From positions 1 through 52,892 of the forward strand of contig CAYREF010000008.1 in the NCBI GenBank assembly GCA_964423265.1: DNA of 52,892 nucleotides, in the 5' to 3' direction. Below are positions 17,252-27,782 of the stretch, in pieces (the stretch's first letter is position 1; each line of letters begins with the position of its first letter). Origin of the DNA: M55B165 sp964423265 (lineage in GTDB: Bacteria; Actinomycetota; Humimicrobiia; Humimicrobiales; Humimicrobiaceae). A model generated the notes under the pieces. The model had not been told where the DNA came from. It searched no databases and saw only the letters and a list, made by a program, of their open reading frames with translations. A program made the position numbers and the translations under genes.

Positions 17252-19372
17252 TTAAAAGTGAAACAGTTTTCCGGACAAATCTATAACTAATACTGCAGTT
17301 TCGATTGCTACCACACTGATCAGCTTTATCAATATATTCATTGAAGGTCCTGCAGTATCTTTTAGGGGATCTCCAACTGTGTCCCCAACCACAGAGGCTG
17401 AATGTTCGGGAGTACCGCTTTTCCCTTCTTCTTCAATTTTTTTCTTGGCGTTATCCATTGCGCCTCCGGCATTTGCCATAAAAATAGCCTGTGCAAAACC
17501 AGAAAGTAATGTACCAATAATGAGGGCTACTACTGCTCCCGGTCCCAGTAATATCCCTACCACTACAGGAATAACAAAAATTAATATGCCAGGTATAACT
17601 ATTCCCCTCTGTGCTGCCCGGGTTACAATGGTAATAAAAGCCTTGGGATCTCCCTTTCCTTTACCGGACATTATAACCTTTATCTGTTTTCTGGCTTCCA
17701 TAACAACCTTATTTGCTGCCCTTCCTACAGCTCCCAGCAAAAGCGAGGTAAAAAGGAACGGCAATATAATCCCTGCAAATAAGCCAGCCAGTATTTTAGG
17801 GTCTTTCATAAAATCGAGCAGGACAGTCAGGTTAAAGAGCTCTATTTTTGAGAAGTAAGCCTGGCCCAATACTAGGGCAGTTATAGCCGCGCTGCCAATA
17901 AGCAATCCCTTGCCGATAGCAGCAGTGGTATTACCTACAGCATCAAGTTTATCTGTCGTCTGCCTTACTTCCGGCGGAAGTTCTGCCATCTCTGATATCC
18001 CTCCAGCATTATCTGCTATGGGCCCATAAACATCAATAGCTACTACGAATGGTGAAGTTGAAAGCATAGCCACAGCAGCGATTGCTACCCCGTAAAGACC
18101 CATTTTGTAGTCTGTTGCCCCTCCTGACACATAAAAGCTAAAAAGCATTACGCCGATTATAGTAAGGGCTGGAAGTATTGTGCTTTCCATTCCGTATGAG
18201 AGCCCATTTACAACAAGTGTAGCCGGCCCAGTCTTGGCACTTTCTGCAATACTCCTGGTGGGCCTGTATTTTGCATCGGTATAGAAAAGAGTAAAAAGGC
18301 CTATCAAAAACCCGACAGCAAGACCTCCTATAGTTGTATAGAAAAGGAAGTTATAAGCAGGCCCCATTATCAACCTAACTGCAAAGAAAGCAATTATAAT
18401 GGTAATTACTGCAGTTATCAAAAGTCCAGATATTGTGGTACTGGTTAATAGATTTACAGTGGCAGTTTCCTTATACCTGCTTACTACAAATTTGATTATA
18501 AAAATCGCAATTATGGAGGCAAATACTCCTGCAGTAGCTAAAATCATGGGCAGAATAATGCTTTCCAGTATAAGCGGTAAATTCTTGAAGGCAAGAAAGG
18601 CCAGAAACTCCGCAGCAATTATAGCACCTATCCAGGATTCAAAAGCATCTGCTTTCATTCCTCCTACATCACCTACGTTATCTCCAACATTATCAGCAAT
18701 AGTAGCAGGATTTCTGTAATCATCCTCTTTTAGACCTGATTCAACCTTTCCAACATAATCTGCACCCATATCTGCAGCCTTTGTAAATATACCTCCTCCG
18801 GTTCTCATAAAAAACGCAGCAAAGCTTGCGCCAATTATGAAGGTGATAAGAACTGTTACTACTTCGTTTAACATATCAACCTGGCTTGTTGCAGTCCGGC
18901 CATACCACCAGTACAACATATTAAACCAGAAGGCCGTATGAAACAGTGCCACAGTTGCAAGCAGTAGCCCAGAAGATGAAGCTGCAGTAAATCCTATATT
19001 CATTGCTGACCCAAGGCCTTTTTCTTTTGCAGCATGGGTTACCCTTGAATTAGCAGTGGTGGAAATCCACATCCCCACATACCCTATCAATAGACTAAAT
19101 CCCATACCTGTGGCAAAAGCAGGAATAGCTGCGAATGGAAGGTAACCAAACCCTGCCATTACAGCCATTAGTGCCGCTAAAACAACAAAAAAGATAACAA
19201 TTACCTTTAATTGTTGATTGAGATAAGCCCTGCTCCCAGCAGAAATTGCATCTGAGATTTCCCTCATTCTCTTATTGCCCCTGTTTTGTTTACTTACTAA
19301 ATAAGCAAAAACAATAGCCAGGACCAGTGAGACGAAACATCCAATAAAAGGCAAAATTCTAATAAACAGCAA
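17252..19372 (-). CDS. hppA: Membrane-bound ion-pumping pyrophosphatase (K+-dependent type)
   Basis: 706 residues, about 16 transmembrane helices. It couples pyrophosphate hydrolysis to H+ or Na+ export. Active-site motifs are ADMGADYVGKVESG, NPATIADNVGDNVGD and, near the C-terminus, SVVGDTVGDPLKDTAGP. In GNTTAAIGKG the alanine after GNTTA marks the K+-stimulated class (lysine in K+-independent enzymes); whether it moves Na+ or H+ cannot be read with certainty. The segment after the second motif reads GGMKADAFES rather than the common AGMAADLFES. The start is TTG with GGGAGG 5 bases upstream. It is monocistronic or at the end of the ilv-leu block. Confidence 0.97.
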   Translation of the reverse strand: MLFIRILPFIGCFVSLVLAIVFAYLVSKQNRGNKRMREISDAISAGSRAYLNQQLKVIVIFFVVLAALMAVMAGFGYLPFAAIPAFATGMGFSLLIGYVGMWISTTANSRVTHAAKEKGLGSAMNIGFTAASSSGLLLATVALFHTAFWFNMLYWWYGRTATSQVDMLNEVVTVLITFIIGASFAAFFMRTGGGIFTKAADMGADYVGKVESGLKEDDYRNPATIADNVGDNVGDVGGMKADAFESWIGAIIAAEFLAFLAFKNLPLILESIILPMILATAGVFASIIAIFIIKFVVSRYKETATVNLLTSTTISGLLITAVITIIIAFFAVRLIMGPAYNFLFYTTIGGLAVGFLIGLFTLFYTDAKYRPTRSIAESAKTGPATLVVNGLSYGMESTILPALTIIGVMLFSFYVSGGATDYKMGLYGVAIAAVAMLSTSPFVVAIDVYGPIADNAGGISEMAELPPEVRQTTDKLDAVGNTTAAIGKGLLIGSAAITALVLGQAYFSKIELFNLTVLLDFMKDPKILAGLFAGIILPFLFTSLLLGAVGRAANKVVMEARKQIKVIMSGKGKGDPKAFITIVTRAAQRGIVIPGILIFVIPVVVGILLGPGAVVALIIGTLLSGFAQAIFMANAGGAMDNAKKKIEEEGKSGTPEHSASVVGDTVGDPLKDTAGPSMNILIKLISVVAIETAVLVIDLSGKLFHF

Positions 19373-19474
19373 AACAACCTCCCATTATTAAATGAAAAAA
19401 GATAATGATAAACTTCAACAATTTTATAAAAAAGCCATTAAATTTTCAATGCAAAATTGGAATTAAATAGACCT

Positions 19475-21157
19475 TTAACGCTTGCCTAATACTGCTCCTT
19501 CCGAAGCAGAAGAGACAACTTTGGAGTAGAAGCTCAGATAGCCCCCAGTTATTTTAGGCTTTGGAGCTTTCCAGCCCTTTAACCTGCTCGCTATTTGTTC
19601 TCCAGTTAAATTTACTTCCAATTTTCCATTTTCTATGTCTATAATTATTTCATCGTCATCCTCAATTACTGAAAAAGGTCCTCCCTCTATTGCCTCAGGG
19701 GATATATGGCCGACAAAACATCCATTATTTGAGCCAGAAAACCTCCCGTCTGTTATAAGGGCAACTTCTCTTGCCAATCCTATTCCATCAATTAATTTCA
19801 TAGTTTTCCACATTTCAGGCATTCCCGGTCCACCTTTAGGCCCTTCATATTTTATAACCACTACATCCCCGGCTTTTATCTTCTGGGACTCAATAGCTCT
19901 ATTGGCATCACCTTCGCTATTAAAAACCCTTGCCTTACCCTTAAAATACATCTGTGAAGGGTTAATTGCTGCAGGCCTGGTTATAGCACCATCAGGAGCA
20001 ATATTGCCTTTGAGTGCCTTGATACCTCCTCCAATCCTGTAAGGCTTATCGGACGAGGTAATTACCTTTCCAGTATTAATGCTGGCATTTTTAATATTTT
20101 CTAATAATTTTTCCCCTGAAACTGTAAGTACATCTAAGTTAAGTAAATCTTTCAATTGTGACATAGCTGCAGGAACACCTCCGTCTTTGTAAAACTCTAT
20201 AACACTATGCTTTCCATGCGGTATCATTTTAGCAATATAAGGAACAGATTGGCTAATTCTAGAAAATTCATCCAAGCTTAAATCTATACCTGCATCCCTG
20301 GCTATAGCCAACAGATGCAGGACAGAATTTGTTGACCCCCCAATCGCTGAATTTAATATTATTGCATTAGTAATTGATTTCTCATTTATTATCTTTCTTG
20401 AAGTTATGCCCTGTCTTACTAGTTCCATTATTTGTCCGCCGCTTTTTTGGGCAATCTGCAATCTTTTAGAATTAACTGCAGGAATCATAGCGCTTCCCGG
20501 AAGGGAAAGACCGATTGCCTCTGCTATGCAACACATGGTATTAGCTGTCCCCAGCATGGAGCAAGACCCGTGAGTAGGCTGGGCGTTATTTTCAAGTTCT
20601 ATAAACTCCTTTTCCGTTATCTTGCCTTCCTTTAATTTTTCCCCATACGCCACTAAGGCAGAGCCATCAATTTCATTACCACCGTAAGGATTATACTTTT
20701 CTACAACCCCTGGCAGCATAGGTCCGCTATTTACTAGTATTGAAGGGATATTCAACCTAGCTGCAGCCATGAGCATACCTGGAACAATTTTGTCACAAGA
20801 GCCTAACAAAACCACTCCATCAAGATGGTGGGCTTCCACCATCAATTCTATGCTGGCTGCAATAATCTCTCTGGTAGGAAGAATATACCTCATCCCCTTA
20901 GAAGCTTCGGCTATACCGTCACATGCTGCAATAGTCCCAAACTCAACCGGAGTTCCTCCTCCACCCTTTATACCTTCCTTCACTTTTTCTGCAATTGCAC
21001 CTAATCCAAAATGTCCAGTACAAATATTGTTATATGAATTAGCGACAGCAATAATAGGTTTGGATAAATCTTCATCCGATAAACCCATCGACTTATAAAG
21101 TGACCTTTTAATTGAGTTCTGCGGCCTTCCTAATATGTCTTTACTTCTCCAAAACAT
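19475..21157 (-). CDS. ilvD: IlvD/Edd family dehydratase, divergent dihydroxy-acid dehydratase
   Basis: 560 residues. Family motifs are ACDGIAEASKGMRYILPTRE, GSCDKIVPGM and YEGPKGGPGMPEM. It differs from the ilvD at 31274: the third cluster region reads QPTHGSCSMLGTAN instead of CPTCGSCSGMYTAN, and the first site reads NICTGH with a cysteine instead of ELIPGH. These features recall both [2Fe-2S] dihydroxy-acid dehydratases and sugar-acid dehydratases, though the C-terminal half (ALITDGRFSGSNNG) is dehydratase-like of the IlvD kind. It follows cimA by 82 bases, with a ribosome site AGGGGG. It may serve the isoleucine branch or an acid sugar; the position favours branched-chain synthesis. Confidence 0.8.
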   Translation of the reverse strand: MFWRSKDILGRPQNSIKRSLYKSMGLSDEDLSKPIIAVANSYNNICTGHFGLGAIAEKVKEGIKGGGGTPVEFGTIAACDGIAEASKGMRYILPTREIIAASIELMVEAHHLDGVVLLGSCDKIVPGMLMAAARLNIPSILVNSGPMLPGVVEKYNPYGGNEIDGSALVAYGEKLKEGKITEKEFIELENNAQPTHGSCSMLGTANTMCCIAEAIGLSLPGSAMIPAVNSKRLQIAQKSGGQIMELVRQGITSRKIINEKSITNAIILNSAIGGSTNSVLHLLAIARDAGIDLSLDEFSRISQSVPYIAKMIPHGKHSVIEFYKDGGVPAAMSQLKDLLNLDVLTVSGEKLLENIKNASINTGKVITSSDKPYRIGGGIKALKGNIAPDGAITRPAAINPSQMYFKGKARVFNSEGDANRAIESQKIKAGDVVVIKYEGPKGGPGMPEMWKTMKLIDGIGLAREVALITDGRFSGSNNGCFVGHISPEAIEGGPFSVIEDDDEIIIDIENGKLEVNLTGEQIASRLKGWKAPKPKITGGYLSFYSKVVSSASEGAVLGKR

Positions 21158-21239
21158 TTATCCCCCTTTTCTAAGATTATGGAAATATATCAAAGAAAAT
21201 AAAAATACTATAGTGTATATTTTGAGACAATAAAAACTT

Positions 21240-22835
21240 CTAGGACTGTTTCTTTTGGGAATTTTCTACATGCATGAGCCCATAGATTATGCTGTCTTCT
21301 AAAGCCTTCCAGCTTGCTTCTATAATATTGTTAGATACTCCAATGGTACCCCAGCTTTTTTCACCATCTGTAGATTCTATCAAAACCCTAACCACTGCAG
21401 CTGTACCTTTTTTAGCATTTAGCACCCTAACCTTAAAATCCGACAATTCAATTTTTCCAAGATCAGGATAGCAGCTGCCTATGGCTTTTCTCAAAGCTTT
21501 ATCAAGGGCATTTACCGGGCCATTACCTTCAGCAGTTTCAATTATTCTGCTGCCCTCAATATAGACCTTTACAGTAGCTTCAGACAGCATTTCTTTATCA
21601 GATCTTCTTTCATTTAAAACCCTGAAACTTTCCAACTTAAAAAACTTTTTCTTAACTCCAGTTATTTTCTTAACCAATAATTCGAAACTCCCATCTGCAG
21701 CCTCAAACTGGTATCCTTCGTGTTCAAGAGTTTGTATCTTATTTAATATGCGTGAAACTATCTCCAGATCATCCTCTAGGTTTATACCAAATTCTTTTGC
21801 TTTCAAAATTATAGATTTTTTGCCGGACAGCTCCGATATTAAAATCTGCCTGGTATTTCCCACCAGTTCCGGCTCAATATGCTCAAAAGCTTTGGAAATT
21901 TTACTTACTCCGCTAACATGCATACCGCCTTTGTGGGCAAAAGCGCTCTGGCCAACAAAAGGCTTATGGCTATTAGCAATCTGGTTGGCAACCTCACTTA
22001 CAAACCTGGAAAGACTGGTAATATGTTTAAGGTTGTCAGATTTTAAGCATTGCTTTCTAAGCTTTATTTCCAGATTAGGTATAATCTGGCACAAATCTGC
22101 ATTGCCACATCTTTCGCCATATCCATTAATAGTTCCCTGCACCATTTTAACTTTGGGAACTTCCCCGGTTGAATAAACCGTATTTGCAACGGCGCAGCCG
22201 CTATCATTATGAAAATGTACCCCCAGGGGCGTACTTATAATCTTGCTGACATCTCTTACAACCGCTAAACTATTCCCTGGAAGAAAACCCCCATTAGTAT
22301 CACATAGTACTATAAAATCAGCACCCGCATCCTCTGCTGCCTTTAATGTTTTTAAGGCATAATCCCTGTTGTTCACAAAACCATCAAAAAAGTGTTCACC
22401 ATCAAAAATTACCTCTGCAAAATATTTCTTAAGGTACTGTATTGAATCAAAAATCATCTCCAAATTATTGTCCAGCGAGGTTTCTATTACTTTCTGCACG
22501 TGTAGGGCAGAAGACTTGCCAAAAATGCAAACACTATCTGTTTCAGACCCTACAAGTAATTTCAAGTTATTATCATTTTCCGCTTTGGAATTTTTATATC
22601 TAGTTCTTCCAAAGGAGACTATTTTAGAATACGAATATTTCCTATTCTTAAGTTCGGAAAATAATTCCTCATCCTTGGGGTTAGATGCAGGAAATCCCAC
22701 TTCAATATAGTCAATACCAATACTGTCCAGTTTATCTATTATGCTTAATTTATCCCTTACAGAGAATGAAATGTCTGCACTCTGTGCCCCATCTCTTAAG
22801 GTAGTGTCATATGTACATATTTTATTTTTTTTCAT
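21240..22835 (-). CDS. cimA: (R)-Citramalate synthase
   Basis: A 531-residue member of the 2-isopropylmalate synthase superfamily. The barrel begins YDTTLRDGAQSADISFSV (9-26), with VEVGFPASNPKD-like substrate-site residues and the metal-binding HFHNDSGCAVAN. A C-terminal LeuA-type regulatory domain runs from about 390 to 520. The GAQ in place of GEQ and its length match the citramalate synthase group. It condenses pyruvate and acetyl-CoA, opening a threonine-independent route to 2-oxobutyrate and isoleucine. It sits directly after leuD, whose isomerase with LeuC can act on citramalate. Confidence 0.92.
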   Translation of the reverse strand: MKKNKICTYDTTLRDGAQSADISFSVRDKLSIIDKLDSIGIDYIEVGFPASNPKDEELFSELKNRKYSYSKIVSFGRTRYKNSKAENDNNLKLLVGSETDSVCIFGKSSALHVQKVIETSLDNNLEMIFDSIQYLKKYFAEVIFDGEHFFDGFVNNRDYALKTLKAAEDAGADFIVLCDTNGGFLPGNSLAVVRDVSKIISTPLGVHFHNDSGCAVANTVYSTGEVPKVKMVQGTINGYGERCGNADLCQIIPNLEIKLRKQCLKSDNLKHITSLSRFVSEVANQIANSHKPFVGQSAFAHKGGMHVSGVSKISKAFEHIEPELVGNTRQILISELSGKKSIILKAKEFGINLEDDLEIVSRILNKIQTLEHEGYQFEAADGSFELLVKKITGVKKKFFKLESFRVLNERRSDKEMLSEATVKVYIEGSRIIETAEGNGPVNALDKALRKAIGSCYPDLGKIELSDFKVRVLNAKKGTAAVVRVLIESTDGEKSWGTIGVSNNIIEASWKALEDSIIYGLMHVENSQKKQS

Positions 22836-22863
22836 AATAAGACCTTTTCTAAAAGCATTTTTC

Positions 22864-23367
22864 TTAAGCTTGCCCCGCTTTCAGTTCTTTCCGTATAAAA
22901 TTTATATAGCCGCCATTCTTGATAATTTGTTGTATAAACTCGGGGACTGGTTTAACATTAAAATCAATATTCTGGTCTAGATCTTGAACCGTTCCTGCAT
23001 CTAAATCTACTTCAAGCCGGTCCCCTTCTTTAATTTTTTCTGCTGCTTCCCTACTTTGTATAACCGGCAATCCAATATTTATAGCATTCCTAAAAAAGAT
23101 TCTTGCAAAAGATTTAGCTATTATCAACTTAACACCACTTCCTTTTATGGACAATGGGGCATGTTCACGGGAAGAACCACATCCAAAATTTTCGCCTGCC
23201 ACTATAATCTTTTTTTGTTCCAGCTTTCTCTTAAAATCTCTGTCCAGATCTTCAAAGCAATGTATGGCCAACTCCCCGGGGTCGCTGGTATTTAGATATC
23301 TTGCAGGTATTATTACATCAGTATCTACATTATCACCATATTTTAAAGCCTTATCCTTTATCTTCAT
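22864..23367 (-). CDS. leuD: Isopropylmalate/citramalate isomerase small subunit
   Basis: 167 residues, the short LeuD type. Motifs KYGDNVDTDVIIPARYL near the N-terminus and NFGCGSSREHAP (about 60-71), which carries the substrate-binding serine/arginine loop. It forms the aconitase-like isomerase with LeuC. It overlaps leuC by 4 bases (ATGA), with AGGAGG inside the leuC end. The short LeuCD type is common where one isomerase serves both LeuA and CimA products. Confidence 0.96.
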   Translation of the reverse strand: MKIKDKALKYGDNVDTDVIIPARYLNTSDPGELAIHCFEDLDRDFKRKLEQKKIIVAGENFGCGSSREHAPLSIKGSGVKLIIAKSFARIFFRNAINIGLPVIQSREAAEKIKEGDRLEVDLDAGTVQDLDQNIDFNVKPVPEFIQQIIKNGGYINFIRKELKAGQA

Positions 23368-24641
23368 TTACTTACCTCCTCTGGAACTGTTATCTTTCCC
23401 ATAATGGCTGATGCAGCAGCAACTGCAGGACCACACAAATAAACTTCACTTTCCGGATGGCCCATCCGGCCTACAAAATTCCTATTGGTTGTAGAGAGAG
23501 CTTTCTCGCCTTTTGCCAAAATACCCATATGCCCTCCAAGGCAAGGCCCGCAAGTGGGGGTGCTAACTACACACCCAGCTTCTATAAAATCTTTTATTAT
23601 CCCCCTGTCCATTGCCTCCAGGTAAATATTTTGTGTAGCAGGAATAATTATCGCTCTTAAGTGCTTGCAAACCTTATTGCCTTTTAAAATTTTTGCAGCT
23701 ATCTCTAAATCTTCCAGTCTCCCGTTGGTACATGAACCTATTACTACCTGGTCGATTTTTATTCCTTTCAGTTTCTTTGCACTTCTTGCATTGGAGGGTA
23801 GATGGGGGATAGAAACCTGTAATTCAATATCTCCACAGTCAATCTCGTATATATGTTCATACTCTGCCCCTTTATCGCTTCTAAATATTTTGGAAGGCCT
23901 TTTAGCTCTCCCTTTAAGATACTGCTTTGTTTTTTGGTCAAATTCAATTATTCCAAACTTTCCCCCAGCCTCTATCGCCATATTGGACATAGTAAACCTT
24001 GAATCCATGGATAACTGGCTGACTATAGGACCACTAAATTCCATCGATTTGTAAAGGGCGCCGTCCACTCCTATTTTGCCTATAGTATAAAGTATTAAAT
24101 CTTTTCCTGTAACCCAGGGGTTAAGCCTACCTTTATAAATAAATTTTAAGCTGGAAGGAACCATAAACCATAACTTGCCTGTAGCCATGGCTACTGCAAC
24201 ATCAGTGCTGCCCACGCCAGTTGCAGCTGCCCCTAGCGCGCCATAAGTACAGGTATGTGAATCAGCCCCTACAATAAGGTCTCCCGCAGTTACTAGGCCC
24301 TGTTCTGGCAATAAGGCATGCTCTATACCCATCCTGCCAACTTCAAAATAATTTTCAATGTCAAAATCCTCTGCAAATTTTCTTACAATTTTGCTTTGCT
24401 CGGCAGATTTTATATCCTTATTAGGAGTAAAATGGTCAGGAACTATTACAATTCTTTTATGGTCAAATACCTTGTCCACCCCAATTTTTCTAAATTCTGA
24501 TATTGCAAGGGGCATAGTTATATCATTCCCAAGCACTATATCCACATTCGCATTTACTAGTTCCCCTTCATTGACATAATCCTTACCGCAATGTGCTGAA
24601 ATAATTTTTTGCGCCATTGTTTGTGGTCTTGATACTGGCAA
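23364..24641 (-). CDS. leuC: Isopropylmalate/citramalate isomerase large subunit
   Basis: 425 residues, the compact archaeal/anaerobe-type LeuC. Aconitase motifs include VPDHFTP, ADSHTCTYGALG, and the [4Fe-4S] ligands in IGSCTNGRLEDL and TPTCGPCLGGHMG. It dehydrates and rehydrates 2-isopropylmalate, and probably citramalate. It sits between leuA and leuD. Confidence 0.97.
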   Translation of the reverse strand: MPVSRPQTMAQKIISAHCGKDYVNEGELVNANVDIVLGNDITMPLAISEFRKIGVDKVFDHKRIVIVPDHFTPNKDIKSAEQSKIVRKFAEDFDIENYFEVGRMGIEHALLPEQGLVTAGDLIVGADSHTCTYGALGAAATGVGSTDVAVAMATGKLWFMVPSSLKFIYKGRLNPWVTGKDLILYTIGKIGVDGALYKSMEFSGPIVSQLSMDSRFTMSNMAIEAGGKFGIIEFDQKTKQYLKGRAKRPSKIFRSDKGAEYEHIYEIDCGDIELQVSIPHLPSNARSAKKLKGIKIDQVVIGSCTNGRLEDLEIAAKILKGNKVCKHLRAIIIPATQNIYLEAMDRGIIKDFIEAGCVVSTPTCGPCLGGHMGILAKGEKALSTTNRNFVGRMGHPESEVYLCGPAVAAASAIMGKITVPEEVSK

Positions 24642-24653
24642 TTTTTTCTCCTT

Positions 24654-26162
24654 TTACATACTTTCCATTATTCTGTTCATTGCATCTATATAGGCTTTAA
24701 TGCTAGCTTCAACAATATCTGTAGATATTCCGCTCCCCATTACTTCAGTTCCATCCGAGCTCACCACAATACGGACAGACCCTATGGCATCTTTTCCTTC
24801 AGAAACTGCCTCAATATTATAATCCACAAGTTTAGTATTAAGCTCGGTTATTAAATCTATAGCCTTAAAAGACGCATCTATAGGACCGTCACCGTAAGCA
24901 GCCGACTGCTTCAGCTCTTCCTCTACTACTATCCCCACAGTAGAGGTCGCTTTTATGTTGGATCCGCTTAATACCTGATAATAATCAAGTTTAAAATATT
25001 CTGACACCTCTCTGATTTCATTCTCAGCTATAGCTTTAAGGTCTTTGTCATTAATAAAACCTTTTTTTTCTGCCAGATTTTTAAATCTTGTAAAAACTTT
25101 TTCTAAATTATCTTCCTTTAGCTCTATGCCGAGCTCTTCCAACCTCTTCATAAAAGCATGTCTTCCTGAATGCTTTCCCAGTATAAGCCTGGAAGATTTC
25201 ACACCTATGTCTTCCGGCTTTATAATCTCGTAAGTAGTCCTCTCCTTTAGCATGCCATCCTGATGGATGCCAGCTTCATGCCTGAATGCATTCCTTCCGA
25301 CTATGGCCTTGTTTGGGGCCACTGCATAACCCGTAAGGTACCTTACAAGGCTGCTGGTCCTAATAATTTCCCTCGTATTTATATCTGTATAAACTCCCAG
25401 GTCTTTTTTCCGTGTATCTATAATCATGGCAACTTCTTCTAAAGATGCATTTCCTGCCCTTTCACCGATTCCATTTACAGCACATTCAACCTGGCTAGCC
25501 CCCCTCTCAACAGCAACCACAGAATTGGCCACTGCCAGTCCTAAATCATTATGGCAGTGCACGCTTATTATAGTATCCTCTATGCCCTTCACATTATTTT
25601 TTATGTACTCTACCAGTTTTGCAAATTCATTGGGGATAGAATACCCTACAGTGTCCGGAATATTTAAAATCTTTGCCCCACTCTCGATAGCAACTTCAAA
25701 CAGCTTGGATAAAAAATCCCAATCGCTCCTGGTTGCATCCATGGCAGAAAATTCCACTATATCTGTATAATTCCTGCTCTTTTTTACTGCAGTTCTTGCC
25801 ATCTCCAACGCTTCTTCCCTGGTTTTTTTAAACTGGTATTTAAGATGTATATCAGAAGAAGAAATAAAAGCATGTATAACCGGCTGAGCAGCTCCTTTTA
25901 AGGCAGTACCTGCAGCTTCGATATCCTTGGGCACAGCTCTTGCCAAAGCTGCCACTCCCCTGCTTTTAATTTGCTTAGATATCTCTTGCACAGCCTTAAA
26001 ATCACTTTCTGAAGAGATGGGAAACCCTGCTTCAATAATATCTACATTCAGTTTCTCCAGCTGCTCGGCTATTTCCAATTTTTCTTTCACATTTAAATGT
26101 ATGCCCGGAGCCTGCTCCCCATCCCGCAGGGTTGTATCAAATATATATATTTTTCTGGACAT
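24654..26162 (-). CDS. leuA: 2-Isopropylmalate synthase
   Basis: 502 residues. It begins IFDTTLRDGEQAPGIHLNV (7-25) with the catalytic Arg-Asp pair, then IIEAGFPISSE, SVHCHNDLGLAVANS (metal His pair) and NGIGERAGNASLEEV. The C-terminal allosteric domain (about 370-500) includes AYGDGPIDASFKAID. It condenses 2-oxoisovalerate and acetyl-CoA, the committed step of leucine synthesis. It is followed within 12 bases by leuC. leuB, the next pathway gene, is not in the cluster. Confidence 0.97.
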   Translation of the reverse strand: MSRKIYIFDTTLRDGEQAPGIHLNVKEKLEIAEQLEKLNVDIIEAGFPISSESDFKAVQEISKQIKSRGVAALARAVPKDIEAAGTALKGAAQPVIHAFISSSDIHLKYQFKKTREEALEMARTAVKKSRNYTDIVEFSAMDATRSDWDFLSKLFEVAIESGAKILNIPDTVGYSIPNEFAKLVEYIKNNVKGIEDTIISVHCHNDLGLAVANSVVAVERGASQVECAVNGIGERAGNASLEEVAMIIDTRKKDLGVYTDINTREIIRTSSLVRYLTGYAVAPNKAIVGRNAFRHEAGIHQDGMLKERTTYEIIKPEDIGVKSSRLILGKHSGRHAFMKRLEELGIELKEDNLEKVFTRFKNLAEKKGFINDKDLKAIAENEIREVSEYFKLDYYQVLSGSNIKATSTVGIVVEEELKQSAAYGDGPIDASFKAIDLITELNTKLVDYNIEAVSEGKDAIGSVRIVVSSDGTEVMGSGISTDIVEASIKAYIDAMNRIMESM

Positions 26163-26179
26163 AACTTACCAGCCCTATC

Positions 26180-27763
26180 CTATAAATTAACTATTTTTAT
26201 ATTCTCAAAACCTGAGATCTTTTTAAAATCTTCTAACATATCCGGCGTAACCTCAGAATCCAAATTTAAACCCATTACAGCATCACCGCTCATTTTTTTC
26301 CTTCCCACATGCATTGCTGCAATATTTACATTTAATTTCCCAAATGCAGTTCCAATTTTTCCTATTTGCCCCGGGATATCTTTGTACCTTATGAAAGCCA
26401 TATATTTTGAGGGCACCATATCCAACTCAAATTCATCAATTCCGATAAACCTAGGCTTATTATTTTTCCCGGTAATTGTGCCTGAAATAGTTAATTTGCT
26501 GTCTCTTCCTATGCCTTCAAGAGTAACCAGATTCACATAATTGCTAGGTTGTCCGCTTTTAACTTCCTCTATCTCCAGGCCGTTTTCTTTTGCTACAAGG
26601 TTTACATTAATTAAGTTCACTTCCCTTGAGTATTTCTGTAAAATTTTAACCAGTATTCTGGATTTTAGGATACTTACATCATACTCTGCTATTTTACCCC
26701 TAAAAATTATTTTTATAGATTCAAGGTTTCCCTCAAACAACCCTGCAAACAAAGTACCTATATTGTCACAAAGAGCAAAATAGGGGGATATTGCTTCCAT
26801 CACCTCTGGCCTGACTGAAGGGGCATTAACCGGAAAGGCTGGAGTCCCTCCTTTTAAAAAACTTATTACCTGCTCAGCAATTATGGTTCCCGCCCTATTC
26901 TGGGCTTCTTTTGTAGAAGCTCCCAGATGGGGTGTGCAAACAACTTCGTCCAATTTAAATATTGGAGAATCAGTGCAAGGCTCGTTTTCATAAACGTCAA
27001 TTGCCGCCCCGCCTATCTGGCCTTCTTCTATTGCTTCTGCCAGGTCTTTTTCTACCATAATTCCGCCCCTGGCAACATTAAGTATGATAGTACCCTTCTT
27101 CATTTTATAAAATTCTTTTTTATTAAACATTCCCAAAGTATCTTTATTCTTTGGCAAGTGTATAGTTATAAAATCTGATCCCTGGTAAAGATCTTCCAGC
27201 TTATTTGCCTTCTCTATCCCTAACTGATTAAACCTGCTTTCTGAAACAAAAGGGTCAAAGGCAATAACATTCATTCCCAACCCCATTACTTTCTTAGCAA
27301 CCAGCCCCCCAATCTGACCAAAACCTACTATGCCTAAGGTTTTTCCTTCAATTTCTATTCCCTTAAATTTTGACTTTTCCCATTTCCCGCTCTTCAAGGA
27401 AGAATCTGCCTTGGGTATTTTTCTGGCTATGGCTATTAGAAGGCCAATGGTATGCTCAGCCACAGTAACCGCATTGCTTGCTGGCGCATTTACCACTACG
27501 ATTCCCTTTTTGGTGGCAGCATCCAGGTCAACATTATCTACTCCGATGCCAGCCCTTCCTATTATCTCCATTCTATCCGCTTTCTCGATAATGTCTGCGG
27601 TAAGTTTGGTGCCGCTTCTAATAACAATAGCATTATAGTTACCAATAATTTCCTTTAACTGCTTAGGAGTCAAGCCTATCTTTTCATCAACCGTGAAATG
27701 CTTTTTAAGTATTTCTTTTGTTTCTTCTGTAACTTTATCTGTAATTATTATTTTCTTGGCCAT
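26180..27763 (-). CDS. serA: D-3-phosphoglycerate dehydrogenase
   Basis: 527 residues, the long SerA type. Catalytic domain with GRAGIGVDNVD and NAPASNAVTVAEH, the NAD motif GIVGFGQIGG, catalytic Arg in ILNVARGGIM and His in CTPHLGASTKEAQ. A substrate-binding intervening domain is at about 320-450, and a C-terminal ACT domain (MAFIRYKDIPGQIGKIG onward) probably gives serine feedback. It opens the phosphorylated serine pathway. The neighbouring class V aminotransferase is the obvious candidate for the next step. Confidence 0.96.
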   Translation of the reverse strand: MAKKIIITDKVTEETKEILKKHFTVDEKIGLTPKQLKEIIGNYNAIVIRSGTKLTADIIEKADRMEIIGRAGIGVDNVDLDAATKKGIVVVNAPASNAVTVAEHTIGLLIAIARKIPKADSSLKSGKWEKSKFKGIEIEGKTLGIVGFGQIGGLVAKKVMGLGMNVIAFDPFVSESRFNQLGIEKANKLEDLYQGSDFITIHLPKNKDTLGMFNKKEFYKMKKGTIILNVARGGIMVEKDLAEAIEEGQIGGAAIDVYENEPCTDSPIFKLDEVVCTPHLGASTKEAQNRAGTIIAEQVISFLKGGTPAFPVNAPSVRPEVMEAISPYFALCDNIGTLFAGLFEGNLESIKIIFRGKIAEYDVSILKSRILVKILQKYSREVNLINVNLVAKENGLEIEEVKSGQPSNYVNLVTLEGIGRDSKLTISGTITGKNNKPRFIGIDEFELDMVPSKYMAFIRYKDIPGQIGKIGTAFGKLNVNIAAMHVGRKKMSGDAVMGLNLDSEVTPDMLEDFKKISGFENIKIVNL

Positions 27764-27782
27764 ATTTTCTCCCTCACAAAAT